Counted from the first letter of the stretch, positions 1-5,571 are shown. The stretch: 9,871 bases of DNA from B1-G15 sp964346135 (GCA_964346135.1 CAYFTS010000101.1:1-9871); one strand, 5' to 3'. Notes: a model not told the origin generated them from the sequence alone. Program-made: numbers and translations.

Positions 1-2
1 TG

Positions 3-428
3 TTTCTCCTGTCAGGACTAGCTCAGACCCTAACAGTACTCTTTTCAAGCAGAATGCAATTCAAGCTCGGAAGAGAGAAGCTGTTATTGTTGAGCTCGAT
101 TTTCTTGTGCATCTCCCTAACTATTATTGGCTTAACCCCTACAATCCCAATCTTCATGGCTTGCTTCTTAATTTTCGGCTTTGGGCAGGGAATGGCATAC
201 TCAACTGCAATATTGCTGGTTTTGAAAGGAAGCGGCTCCAGAAGAGGGAAGGTTGCTGGGATGTTTGAAAGCATATTGGGTGTCGGATTCTTCACGGGTC
301 CGCTGGTTGGAGGAATCTTTTATCAAGTTGGTGGTCCATATCCCTACTTTGTAGGTGCAACTGTAAGTTTGTCGATTATTACGTCTCAGCTAATATCGAT
401 GCTGAGATACTCTCACGCCAAACGATAA
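3..428 (+). CDS. MFS transporter, C-terminal part (5' end outside window)
   Basis: The frame is open from the first bases of the window, so the ATG at 54 is probably internal and about 141 residues of a longer protein are visible. They hold three to four hydrophobic helices, with glycine-rich pieces typical of helices 10-12 of major facilitator superfamily permeases: FGFGQGMAYS, then a charged loop GSRRGKVAGMFES, then GVGFFTGPLVGG. The loop resembles the conserved MFS segment between helices 10 and 11. The protein should sit in the cytoplasmic membrane as a secondary transporter. The substrate cannot be told from this part. The end is a short basic tail (HAKR) and TAA. No oligo-T terminator follows directly. 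An alternative such as another 12-helix permease is less likely given the glycine pattern. Confidence 0.8.
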   Translation, partial: FLLSGLAQTLTVLFSSRMQFKLGREKLLLLSSIFLCISLTIIGLTPTIPIFMACFLIFGFGQGMAYSTAILLVLKGSGSRRGKVAGMFESILGVGFFTGPLVGGIFYQVGGPYPYFVGATVSLSIITSQLISMLRYSHAKR

Positions 429-493
429 CAATATGTGGACGTGAAGTTCCGTTCATGCTTTGTTACTCATAAATATAACATGAAACTGATGAA

Positions 494-504
494 AAAGTAT
501 ATTA
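494..504 (+). promoter_or_regulatory. Candidate TATA box for the winged-helix gene at 565
   Basis: The AT-rich element AAGTATATTAG lies about 60-70 nt before the ATG at 565. Transcription would then start near 525, giving a leader of about 40 nt. A second AT-rich element (CATAAATATAA, about 469-479) is an alternative. Inferred from archaeal promoter spacing only. Confidence 0.4.
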
Positions 505-509
505 GGATT

Positions 510-524
510 AACCTCATTGAGGTT
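510..524 (+). promoter_or_regulatory. Perfect palindrome, candidate operator
   Basis: AACCTCA-T-TGAGGTT is a perfect 7+1+7 inverted repeat. It sits between the proposed TATA box (494-504) and the predicted transcription start (about 525), where a bound dimer would block RNA polymerase. The gene downstream encodes a winged-helix protein, so autorepression is a reasonable inference. The possible TTG start at 517 falls inside this palindrome, which argues against using it. Confidence 0.45.
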
Positions 525-564
525 GTCAATTCGAAAATTTCCGGAGGCATGGAATACTTTGGTA

Positions 565-801
565 ATGAGAGACCGTTTTGAATTAATGACCACCATTCTA
601 AAAATTTGCAGGAATGGTTCAACCAAAACACACATCAAAAACAATGCCAACCTCAGTTCGTCAGTCCTAAAGCATTACCTCGATTTCTTAATGAATCTAA
701 ACCTTGTTTTCGAAGGAAACTCCTATCACACCACAGTCAAGGGACTAAAGTTCATCCGTGCCTTCGAAAACCTTCAAAGAATCCTGGACTCTCCGGTCTA
801 A
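565..801 (+). CDS. Winged helix-turn-helix protein, ArnR1-like (HTH_45 type)
   Basis: From ATG 565 this is a 78-residue one-domain protein. It has the layout of small archaeal ArnR1-like winged-helix proteins: an N-terminal helix (RDRFELMTTILKIC), the KTHI...NLSSSVLKHYLDFL recognition-helix segment, and a wing with GNSYHTTVKG followed by a final helix FIRAFENLQRIL. It likely acts as a cytoplasmic DNA-binding dimer; its target is unknown. The paralog at 958-1197 shares KTxI, NLS, YL.(F/Y)L(L/M), GNS(Y/F)HTT.KG and a leucine-rich tail. The frame is open back to TTG 517, but that lies in the upstream palindrome. GGAGG at 543-547 would instead serve TTG 559 (11 nt away) or, with wide spacing, ATG 565. 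Protein alignment to the paralog favours a start near 565. Confidence 0.8.
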   Translation: MRDRFELMTTILKICRNGSTKTHIKNNANLSSSVLKHYLDFLMNLNLVFEGNSYHTTVKGLKFIRAFENLQRILDSPV

Positions 802-885
802 CTTACTATCGACTACGCGTCTTGCGTGCATATGAACCCGTATTATCTAATCTTTCTTTAGGCGCTGTTACACCAAAAACATCAC

Positions 886-914
886 TGGTTAGAATCAAGT
901 AATGATTCTAACCA
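886..914. terminator. Perfect 12-bp hairpin between convergent regulators
   Basis: TGGTTAGAATCA (886-897) and its exact complement TGATTCTAACCA (903-914) are separated by 5 nt. An outer GGCGC/GCGCC pair (861-865, 918-922) could extend the structure. A T- and C-rich stretch (about 929-949) follows on the plus strand. The site lies between the 3' ends of two convergent genes, so a bidirectional terminator or a structured 3' end is the simplest reading. A protein-binding site is the alternative. Confidence 0.5.
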
Positions 915-957
915 TATGCGCCAGGTAGTCCCATCTTTTCCTCTCTTTTCCGCATGT

Positions 958-1197
958 CTAACTCTTTGTGGTTAGAAGAAGTTCTAAAGTCTGGTAAACC
1001 CTAAGGAATCGGATGCCTTTATCTGTGGTATGAAAAGAATTTCCTATTCTGAGGAGACCCAATTCCAGTAAATAGGAAAGATATTCTTCCGTCGCACCAT
1101 AACTAAGGTTACATGAATACATGATTTGAGTTTTTTTTGCTCCATGTTTCGCTACTCGTAGTATTTCAGCAATTATTTCAAAAGAGCTTCGTATCAT
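958..1197 (-). CDS. Winged helix-turn-helix protein, ArnR1-like (HTH_45 type), second copy
   Basis: This 79-residue protein reads like the common small archaeal winged-helix proteins: SFEIIAEILRVAKHGAKKTQIMY, then NLSYGATEEYLSYLLELGLL, then GNSFHTTDKGIRFLRVYQTLELLL. The three helices and the beta wing (residues about 55-66) are recognisable. It should bind DNA as a dimer; the target is unknown. It starts 1 nt after the stop of the small gene at 1199-1354. A GTGA ribosome site overlaps the last codons of that gene, about 6 nt before the ATG, so translational coupling is likely. It faces the paralog at 565-801 across a hairpin. This copy is closer to the usual family consensus than the other one. 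Confidence 0.85.
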   Translation of the reverse strand: MIRSSFEIIAEILRVAKHGAKKTQIMYSCNLSYGATEEYLSYLLELGLLRIGNSFHTTDKGIRFLRVYQTLELLLTTKS

Positions 1198-1198
1198 T

Positions 1199-1354
1199 CT
1201 ATTTCACGCCAGCAAATTCTTTCCTTACCCTCGCTTTGATTTTCCCTTCTGCCTCACGCTTGATTTTTTCAGCTTCTTCACGTGATTCTATTCTAGTCAT
1301 ATAATTGAACCAGATACCTGAACGAGGCAACTCTATTTCGATTACATACACCAT
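1199..1354 (-). CDS. Small conserved-looking protein, 51 residues
   Basis: On the minus strand, ATG at 1352-1354 opens a 51-codon frame. It begins MVYVIEIELPRSGIW, passes MTRIESREEAEKIKREAEG, and ends VRKEFAGVK before TAG. The composition is clearly protein-like: a hydrophobic beta-strand start, then a strongly charged amphipathic helix (about residues 22-48) rich in E, K and R. GTGAT lies 5 nt before the ATG. It ends 1 nt before the winged-helix gene at 958-1197, so the two probably form an operon, and the small protein may be a partner or modulator of that regulator (inference). I do not recognise a family. Its length puts it below common ORF cut-offs, so it could be missed by automatic annotation. 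Confidence 0.65.
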   Translation of the reverse strand: MVYVIEIELPRSGIWFNYMTRIESREEAEKIKREAEGKIKARVRKEFAGVK

Positions 1355-1385
1355 GATGCATCACTATCTTATTTCAGCAGATTCA

Positions 1386-1463
1386 CTAAGCGTCTTCGCG
1401 GGCGCGCATAAATATCATCTTTCCAAAACCAACATATTCCAGTGTTCGATACTGGTCACGCAT
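1386..1463 (-). CDS. Possible 25-residue leader peptide or small protein
   Basis: ATG at 1461-1463 opens a 25-codon frame, MRDQYRTLEYVGFGKMIFMRAREDA. The same frame stays open back almost to the stop of the 1499-3037 gene with coding-like residues (IDSIKEEF), but has no usable start there. The ribosome site is weak (GAAGAG). It ends about 31 nt before the 51-residue gene. It could be a first gene of the operon, a leader peptide, a decayed fragment or chance. The frame also contains CCAGT-7nt-ACTGG (1439-1455), which might be a regulatory site. Confidence 0.25.
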   Translation of the reverse strand: MRDQYRTLEYVGFGKMIFMRAREDA

Positions 1464-1487
1464 GAACTCTTCTTTAATAGAATCGAT

Positions 1488-1495
1488 AAAAAAAA
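1488..1495 (-). terminator. Oligo-T terminator after the anchored secreted protein gene
   Basis: A run of eight T on the minus strand lies 3 nt after the stop codon of the 1499-3037 gene. Oligo-T runs without a hairpin are the usual archaeal terminator, so the small genes at 1199-1463 probably have their own promoter. Confidence 0.6.
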
Positions 1496-1498
1496 GTG

Positions 1499-3037
1499 TT
1501 AGTTTGGTGGTGGTGTAGAAGATGGCATCTCTGGTGGCTGTTGTGGTCGAGATGGCTGTTTCGGCCCTTTTTTCTTTGAAACGACTATTGCAATCGCAGC
1601 AATTACCGCCGCTCCTATTATAGCTAGCGCTATTAAAGCGCCGAAATTGGTTCCTGTTGTAGTTGCAGCGGTTGGGGCGAAGTAAATAGTATACATTGGG
1701 TCATGCTCTATTCTGTAGCCGTTATAGTTTGGATATGAGATTAGGAATAAGTAGTCTGCTCGTGTCATGTTGATTATGCTTTCTTTCGCTCTCTCGTAGA
1801 GGTTAGGATACATATGTACCAGAATTAGAGGCAAGTATCTCGCAAATTTTCTGTGGAATTCGAAGAGGTCACGGTTTCTTGCATAACCGCTAGTCTCAGC
1901 GGTTCTAGTGACAGCGTCATAGGTTTGCGGTGTACTTTCGGTGGAGTCTTCTGTGTAGTTAAAGAGGTTGTAGGTTTTTTTGACGCCAAATGAAGCATCG
2001 AAGATTTTTTCGCCGTCATCTGCGTACGTTGAGATCGAAGAATTGCTAACTAAAACTTCGTTGTCTGTGACGTTTTGTCCACTGGCCGAGGTGCTGTAAG
2101 TATTGCGTTCCAGCATAACTGATGTTTGAAAGTCAACAATGCTCATTTTGACTTCATGTTTGTCAAGGTATTCATAAACTGTTTCATTAGACAATTTCTT
2201 GCCGTATGAATAGCAGCCAGTGCTGTTGTAGTGATTGTAAAGTGGAATTATGAACCACCCATAAAAAATCCAAAGGTCCCGCATACGACCTATAACATGG
2301 TCTTGAGCTATAGTTGCCTTATGTGATTCTGGATCTATCGAAAGGGTGTAGTTGAAGGTTAACTCGTCGTAAGTTGCCAGTCCCCACGGTCTGCTTGTAT
2401 CCGTTTCATTTTCTTCTGTAATGTGTGTTGTTATCCAAAGCGCTGTCAAGTTGGTGTATTTCATGCCCCACTTCCAAGTTAGTCCATCTTCAGAAGAAGT
2501 CAATGGGAAAACCTCAGATTTGCTGCTGAACGCAGGGAAACTGGCGTTTGGAAACACTTGTTGTAGGTTAACGCCAAAGCTGAAAGAGGCCCAAAGAGTG
2601 TCGTTTCTGTCAGGCGAGTCTGGGTAAACTGACTTTGCGGTGTCGTTGAATCCCATCAACATTAAGAATGAGGATGCCACTAACGCGTCTCTGCTGTTGT
2701 TCTCGGTCTTATAATGCAATAAGATGTTCTGCATAGGAATTGTTAGGTAAGCTTGATCTGCCAAACTTATGTTACGCAATCCTGCATATAACATCTGTAA
2801 ACCCATTTTGTTAACGTAGGCCATGTAAACATTGGCATGCCAATAATTCTGCGGTTTCGACAATCCATGAAGTAGAGCCCATGCTCTTGCATAGTCAAAG
2901 TAGTCAACGGTTTTGGCAAAACTCTCCTCTTGAAAATCTGTTCTTAGCAAATCATCTGCCGAGGTAGGAACCATAGAAAGTGTGGTCAATAGACAAGCAA
3001 CAAGAATAATCATTTGCGAAACTTTAATTTTCACCAT
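1499..3037 (-). CDS. Secreted protein anchored by a C-terminal membrane helix, function unknown
   Basis: This 512-residue protein has a clear Sec signal peptide (KIK, hydrophobic core IILVACLLTTLSM, likely cut after TSA near residue 27). A long extracellular part of about 435 residues follows. A single C-terminal helix (about 466-487, FGALIALAIIGAAVIAAIAIVV) is followed by SKKK and a proline-rich cytoplasmic tail ending STPPPN, so the bulk faces outside. The outer part has many N-x-S/T sequons, as expected of glycosylated archaeal surface proteins, plus aromatic and serine-rich stretches with no cysteine-rich or catalytic motif that I recognise. GTGAT lies 4 nt before the ATG. A TATA-like element lies about 38 nt upstream, and an oligo-T terminator follows. 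The ORF is intact and monocistronic. I cannot assign a family. Confidence 0.85.
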   Translation of the reverse strand: MVKIKVSQMIILVACLLTTLSMVPTSADDLLRTDFQEESFAKTVDYFDYARAWALLHGLSKPQNYWHANVYMAYVNKMGLQMLYAGLRNISLADQAYLTIPMQNILLHYKTENNSRDALVASSFLMLMGFNDTAKSVYPDSPDRNDTLWASFSFGVNLQQVFPNASFPAFSSKSEVFPLTSSEDGLTWKWGMKYTNLTALWITTHITEENETDTSRPWGLATYDELTFNYTLSIDPESHKATIAQDHVIGRMRDLWIFYGWFIIPLYNHYNSTGCYSYGKKLSNETVYEYLDKHEVKMSIVDFQTSVMLERNTYSTSASGQNVTDNEVLVSNSSISTYADDGEKIFDASFGVKKTYNLFNYTEDSTESTPQTYDAVTRTAETSGYARNRDLFEFHRKFARYLPLILVHMYPNLYERAKESIINMTRADYLFLISYPNYNGYRIEHDPMYTIYFAPTAATTTGTNFGALIALAIIGAAVIAAIAIVVSKKKGPKQPSRPQQPPEMPSSTPPPN

Positions 3038-3070
3038 TTAGATCACTATGCCTTTCAAAAAGATAACTCT

Positions 3071-3082
3071 AAATTTAAAAGC
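3071..3082 (-). promoter_or_regulatory. Candidate TATA box for the gene at 1499-3037
   Basis: On the minus strand GCTTTTAAATTT is centred about 38 nt before the ATG. It predicts a transcription start near 3050 and a leader of about 12 nt that still contains the GTGAT ribosome site. A second TATA-like element (CTCTATATTTG, about 3097-3107) is an alternative. Confidence 0.45.
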
Positions 3083-3498
3083 GTTCTGAACCACAAATAT
3101 AGAGCAACAATTCACACGCTTTTGAGTTGAAACAAATGAAGTTTCCGAATTCATGACCTTTTAATCGGTGAATTCGATTTAGAAATTAAGCATGCACTGA
3201 AGCCCAAATCGTTTAGTGGGTATATGCTGAAATTGTTGAAAGTTTAGAGTCAACAAAACTAATGTTATACTCCGAAAGCGAAGAAGGAATCGAAGGATTC
3301 GTCATGGCTATGTAGCATGCATGCGAAGTACGTTTTATTCAAAACTGCAAGTGACAAAAAATTTTCTCCTCTTGGGTTCTTCTCCACTTCCTTGGTAGGT
3401 AAAAGATACAAGAAAGTTGCAACATCTATGTTGCATTCTACTACAAAACGAAATCAACATCAAAATTAACACTAAATGCCTTTTTCTTTCTTGTTTAA
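3083..3498. other. Gene-poor stretch with decayed-looking sequence
   Basis: No convincing gene. On the plus strand a stop-bounded frame of about 35 codons ends near 3248 with SFSGYMLKLLKV and has no start or ribosome site; it may be debris. The ATGCATGC motif at 3315-3324 and a related GCATGCA at 3190-3196 lie here. The N-terminal part of the serine hydrolase would be expected to the left of 3499, but I cannot see it in any plus frame. Confidence 0.4.
3315..3324. repeat. ATGCATGC-type palindromic motif, copy 1
   Basis: GCATGCATGC in the non-coding stretch before the hydrolase remnant. Confidence 0.6.
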
Positions 3499-3729
3499 CT
3501 ATACCAGCTTTTTTTCAGGAAAATACATCTAACTGTCGGTCATGGTGGAGCCGTCCCGAGATATCTTGCACTAATGGCGTTTCAAACTGTAGGTAACAGT
3601 AAATATGGGATCGTGTTTCTACTGAATCGGGGTTCTAGTTTAGTCCATGATGATTATTTGTTAAACACGTTTTCCCCAACCATGGTTGATCTACTTTTTG
3701 ATGAAGCTGTTCAACTAGCATCAAATTAA
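3499..3729 (+). pseudogene. Beta-lactamase-family serine hydrolase, C-terminal remnant
   Basis: The plus frame between the TAA at 3496-3498 and the TAA at 3727-3729 encodes 76 residues. From 3538 they read GHGGAVPRYLALMAF, then SKYGIVFLLNRGSS, then a helix ending VDLLFDEAVQLASN. GHGG corresponds to the third active-site box (HTG/KTG-like) of class C beta-lactamase-related esterases and peptidases. The following strand-turn-strand and final helix also fit the end of that fold. The family is normally 300-400 or more residues, with SxxK and YxN motifs; neither is visible, and the first ATG (3574) lies after the GHGG box. It is therefore a truncated remnant, not a working enzyme. The coding pattern is still clean and a T-run follows the stop at once, so truncation may be fairly recent. 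Confidence 0.65.
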
Positions 3730-3733
3730 TCTC

Positions 3734-3746
3734 TTTTTTGTTTTTT
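3734..3746 (+). terminator. Double oligo-T terminator after the hydrolase remnant
   Basis: Six T, one G, six T begin 4 nt after the stop at 3729, a typical archaeal terminator position. It is probably a leftover of the intact hydrolase gene. Confidence 0.5.
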
Positions 3747-3769
3747 CTCCAAAGTATGTAAGAGAGAGC

Positions 3770-3796
3770 GGGCAGGCGAGGGAGGGAGCGGGCGGG
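3770..3796 (+). other. G-quadruplex motif
   Basis: Five GGG runs (3770-3772, 3780-3782, 3784-3786, 3790-3792, 3794-3796) are separated by loops of 7, 1, 3 and 1 nt, which meets the standard G3+N1-7 rule. It is preceded by a GA-repeat (about 3761-3769). It lies outside genes, past the 3' end of the DUF457 gene, and its composition contrasts sharply with the AT-rich surroundings. Confidence 0.6.
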
Positions 3797-3803
3797 CGAA
3801 AAA

Positions 3804-3828
3804 ACACATGCGCACGCGTACGTGCACG
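3804..3828. other. Alternating purine-pyrimidine tract, Z-DNA-prone
   Basis: Twenty-five bases alternate purine and pyrimidine without a break (ACACATGCGCACGCGTACG and on), 7 nt after the G-quadruplex motif. Such CG/CA alternation favours the Z form under negative supercoiling (established); whether it forms here is unknown. Confidence 0.5.
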
Positions 3829-3852
3829 GGAGTGCATACATTCAGACTGAAT

Positions 3853-3877
3853 ATTGCTGTCTGAAAAAGATAGCAAT
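3853..3877 (-). terminator. Hairpin downstream of the YdjM/DUF457 gene
   Basis: ATTGCTGTCT and AGATAGCAAT form a 10-bp stem with one G-T pair and a 5-nt loop. On the minus strand the 3' half of the loop region carries CTTTTTC. It sits 36 nt past the stop of the gene at 3913-4539, so it is a likely transcript end. A second small palindrome (ATTCAG-A-CTGAAT, 3840-3852) follows it. Confidence 0.45.
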
Positions 3878-3912
3878 TTCGTGTAAGTGTGGGGCGTGTG
3901 CTATGAGGTTCT

Positions 3913-4539
3913 TCAAAGACGACGATCACGGCGCATAAGATGTTGGATGTCTTTTAGGATGGGAAGTGTGAGGAGAGTGAGTAGGATGAGATGGGGGATG
4001 ACGAGTTCTGAGGGTACAGGAAGGGGGAATTGCAAGAAAACGGGGAGCAAAGCCGTTGAGACGGGTATTATAAGTAGCATGTTGGACGAGTGTTGTTCAA
4101 TCAGCGTTTTTATTTCTCTTGTCGTCAACATTAGGGCTAGGAACGTCAAGAAGAGAGTCAATTCAACATAAACGTAAGTGCGCATTGCTGCTTCAGAGCC
4201 TCCTGAGAACGAATTCGACGTTAAGGGAAAGAATAGTTGTACGCCTTCAGCCCTGCTTTGGCGCATTGGATAGTCACCTAGAAGCGGATGTGAAATTAAG
4301 GCAATCAGGTACGGAATGGCTTCTCTCTTCCACACAAGGATGAAGGGAAAAGCTATTGCCAAGTATAAAATGAAAGAGTGAGTGGGTCCGCCGTGTGGAA
4401 GCACTGGAGTTAGTAGAAGGTCGATGTCAGGAAGAATTGAGAGTGTAAGAGCTATGGGGATGTTTAGTTTGACGTTTAGAATCTTTGCTGAAGCTTTGCC
4501 GGTTAAGTAGCCTAGGGCTAGGTGACCTACAGCAAACAT
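3913..4539 (-). CDS. YdjM/DUF457-family membrane metal-dependent hydrolase
   Basis: This 208-residue integral membrane protein carries the family's conserved acidic and histidine motifs: GHLALGYL (His6), PDIDLL (37-42), HGGPTHSF (49-56, His49 and His54) and SHPLLGDY (His84, Asp89). These residues are thought to bind metal at the membrane face; the family is annotated as putative membrane-bound hydrolases, and E. coli YdjM is a LexA-regulated member. The substrate is unknown. About four to five hydrophobic segments follow, and the end is basic (MRRDRRL). The length is normal and all key residues are present, so it should be functional. The ribosome site is weak. A TATA-like element lies about 75 nt upstream and a weaker AT element at about 4563-4572 would give an almost leaderless message. 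Neighbouring genes give no pathway hint. Confidence 0.85.
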   Translation of the reverse strand: MFAVGHLALGYLTGKASAKILNVKLNIPIALTLSILPDIDLLLTPVLPHGGPTHSFILYLAIAFPFILVWKREAIPYLIALISHPLLGDYPMRQSRAEGVQLFFPLTSNSFSGGSEAAMRTYVYVELTLFLTFLALMLTTREIKTLIEQHSSNMLLIIPVSTALLPVFLQFPLPVPSELVIPHLILLTLLTLPILKDIQHLMRRDRRL

Positions 4540-4610
4540 TGTTGTTTGACCAGCTTATCTCATGCTTTAACCGCTTGCAATTTGGTTTTCAGTACTTACG
4601 CTTTGCCGCT

Positions 4611-4620
4611 CCTTATAAAT
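4611..4620 (-). promoter_or_regulatory. Candidate TATA box for the YdjM/DUF457 gene
   Basis: On the minus strand ATTTATAAGG is a good archaeal TATA match about 75 nt before the ATG, implying a leader of about 50 nt. The element is nearly symmetric and could also work toward the plus strand. Confidence 0.4.
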
Positions 4621-4661
4621 GCACGGTTACAGGATTTGACTTGACGTAATGTGGAAAGTTA

Positions 4662-4670
4662 ATGCATGCA
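4662..4670. repeat. ATGCATGC-type palindromic motif, copy 2
   Basis: ATGCATGCA at the exact point where dockerin homology of the fragment at 4627-4917 stops. Confidence 0.6.
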
Positions 4671-4863
4671 AATCAGCAAACCTGTTATATTTAGCATCAT
4701 CAACTTTGGTTCCATAAGCTGCAGCTAACGGGCTAAAGTCAAACCAGACAACGTCTCCATCGTCATCCACGTCTCCTGGGAACAGCACTTTGATCATGTC
4801 TGTCCCTTCAAATTGTGTTCCATCAGAGAGCTGTACTGGTAATTTCAAGGTTACATTACCATA

Positions 4864-4872
4864 CATGCATGC
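4864..4872. repeat. ATGCATGC-type palindromic motif, copy 3
   Basis: CATGCATGC near the other end of the dockerin fragment; the broken reading frame stays open through it. Confidence 0.6.
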
Positions 4873-4987
4873 TGGAATGATCCTCAGAAAGCTATGAAAA
4901 CTTGGCGTTTTTGTGTTTTACGAGTTATTGTGCGGGCGCATGTAGTCTGAATCAAGATTTGTGTTCGTGATTTCTGGTTGAGAAATC

Positions 4988-4999
4988 ATAAGTATAAGT
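4988..4999 (+). promoter_or_regulatory. Candidate TATA box for the gene at 5027
   Basis: CATAAGTATAAG lies about 30-38 nt before ATG 5027. The predicted transcription start is about 5018-5020, so the message would be leaderless from GTG 5018 or have a leader just long enough to hold GTGAT before ATG 5027. Confidence 0.45.
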
Positions 5000-5026
5000 T
5001 GGTTTTGAAAGAGTTCTGTGATTGGA

Positions 5027-5350
5027 ATGAAAAGTGAACATGTTTTTGCGCTGTTAGCGCTTATTTTGGGGATTATTGGGGGCGTGCTTTTGCTTAGGGA
5101 TGTTGTTGACGTTGCGTCAAAACTCTTGGCGGGAAGTAGGCATTTTGGTTTTGAATCGCTGTTACTTGTTGGGATAGGTGTTATAGCGATAGTTGGCAGC
5201 GCAGTAGTATGGACAGGACGTTACTTGGCAGGGGGATTAATAAACATAATTTTAGGGTTGATCGCCGTCTTTTACGGGAAAGAAACTGAGGGTCTGATGA
5301 TTCTAGTCAGCGGTGTCTTGGGTATCGTGGCACCGAAAATAAAGGACTAG
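5027..5350 (+). CDS. Small multi-pass membrane protein, function unknown
   Basis: From ATG 5027 this is a 107-residue hydrophobic protein with four predicted membrane helices: FALLALILGIIGGVLLL, ESLLLVGIGVIAIVGSAVVW, GGLINIILGLIAVFYG and a short GLMILVSGVLGIVAP. It ends in a basic tail (KIKD). Loops are short and glycine-rich, with no catalytic motif. It resembles the many small four-helix membrane proteins of archaea with no known role. Start choice: GTGAT at 5018-5022 with 4 nt spacing supports ATG 5027, the same arrangement as at the 1499-3037 gene; GTG 5018 (three more residues) is possible if the message is leaderless. The gene is alone on its strand, and the structured repeat copy A begins 14 nt after the stop. 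Confidence 0.75.
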   Translation: MKSEHVFALLALILGIIGGVLLLRDVVDVASKLLAGSRHFGFESLLLVGIGVIAIVGSAVVWTGRYLAGGLINIILGLIAVFYGKETEGLMILVSGVLGIVAPKIKD

Positions 5351-5363
5351 ACAGTGCGTCTGG

Positions 5364-5477
5364 TGCGTGCGTCTATATTACTAGTTCACGCTGGGTATCG
5401 TTGGTCGCCGGCCTTTTATGTGGTTCCCAGCGGGATAGACCAGTCCATATGTGCTTGTTTTGTGCTTGTCAGGTGGG
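5364..5477 (+). ncRNA. Structured intergenic repeat, copy A (candidate ncRNA)
   Basis: The segment aligns over about 98 nt with 7584-7693 at roughly 73% identity (hand alignment), mostly transition differences, with 1-nt gaps that break any shared reading frame. A main stem is common to both: TATCG-TTGGTC (5396-5406) with GACCAG-T-CCATA (5438-5449), one C-C mismatch and a single bulged T. Relative to copy B, one pair changes G-C to A-T on both sides and two others change to or from U-G, consistent with a plus-strand RNA. Copy A could also form an alternative stem, CGCTGGG (5389-5395) with CCCAGCG (5426-5432). It starts with TGCGTGCGT (5364-5372). It lies between convergent genes, so it may be a 3' UTR element of the gene at 5027 or an independent RNA. 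I recognise no known RNA family. Confidence 0.5.
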
Positions 5478-5507
5478 TTTGTGGATTAAATCTTAACCCC
5501 AAACCCA
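5474..5507. terminator. Long hairpin between convergent genes
   Basis: TGGGTTTG (5474-5481) pairs with CAAACCCA (5500-5507), continuing after a T-C mismatch with GG/CC, a bulged A and TTAA/TTAA around an ATC loop. It overlaps the last bases of repeat copy A and lies between the ends of the genes at 5350 and 5572. A bidirectional transcript end or RNA 3' structure is likely. Copy B has no equivalent hairpin. Confidence 0.45.
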
Positions 5508-5571
5508 ATTTAGACTTCTCGTATCCCTGAAGTCTCTCAATGGGTAGACATCGAAAAACCGGAGTGTTTCC

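Larger units (their letters stand above)
4627..4917 (-). pseudogene. Broken surface-protein fragment with one dockerin-like repeat
   Basis: The minus frame, open from the stop at 4918-4920, reads an Ig-like strand region (YGNVTLKLPVQLSDGTQ) and then GDVDDDGDVVWFDFSPLAAAYG and AKYNRFADL. This is the first half of the dockerin/EF-hand pair found intact at the end of the gene at 8479-9871 (GDVDGDGDVDWFDFGDFAQAYG, PKYNDQCDF). The second half (DGDGDxDWFDF) is missing: after GCTGATTTG the sequence runs into a TGCATGCA motif (4662-4670) and becomes unrelated. No start with a ribosome site exists; ATG 4866 lies inside another motif copy (4864-4872). It is best read as a remnant of a larger secreted dockerin-bearing protein, truncated at both ends. 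A short expressed protein is less likely. Confidence 0.65.

Noticed and set aside
606..902. 98-codon plus-strand frame over the winged-helix gene
   Set aside because: Overlaps the recognisable winged-helix frame and has no coding-like features.
2831..2844. Perfect 14-bp palindrome ATTGGCATGCCAAT
   Set aside because: It lies inside the coding sequence of the 512-residue protein, is a single copy, and does not contain the ATGCATGC core.
5262..5284. Short similarity to the repeat core (TTGATCGCCGTCTTTTACGGG against TTGGTCGCCGGCC)
   Set aside because: It is within the coding sequence of the membrane protein (LIAVFYG) and does not extend further, so it is probably chance.
5364..5477. Minus-strand peptide similarity between the two repeats (KTSTYGLVYPAG and KTNTYRLTYSAG)
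   Set aside because: The similarity is a by-product of nucleotide similarity; 1-nt gaps break the common frame, no starts or ribosome sites exist, and both copies keep RNA-like pairing instead.
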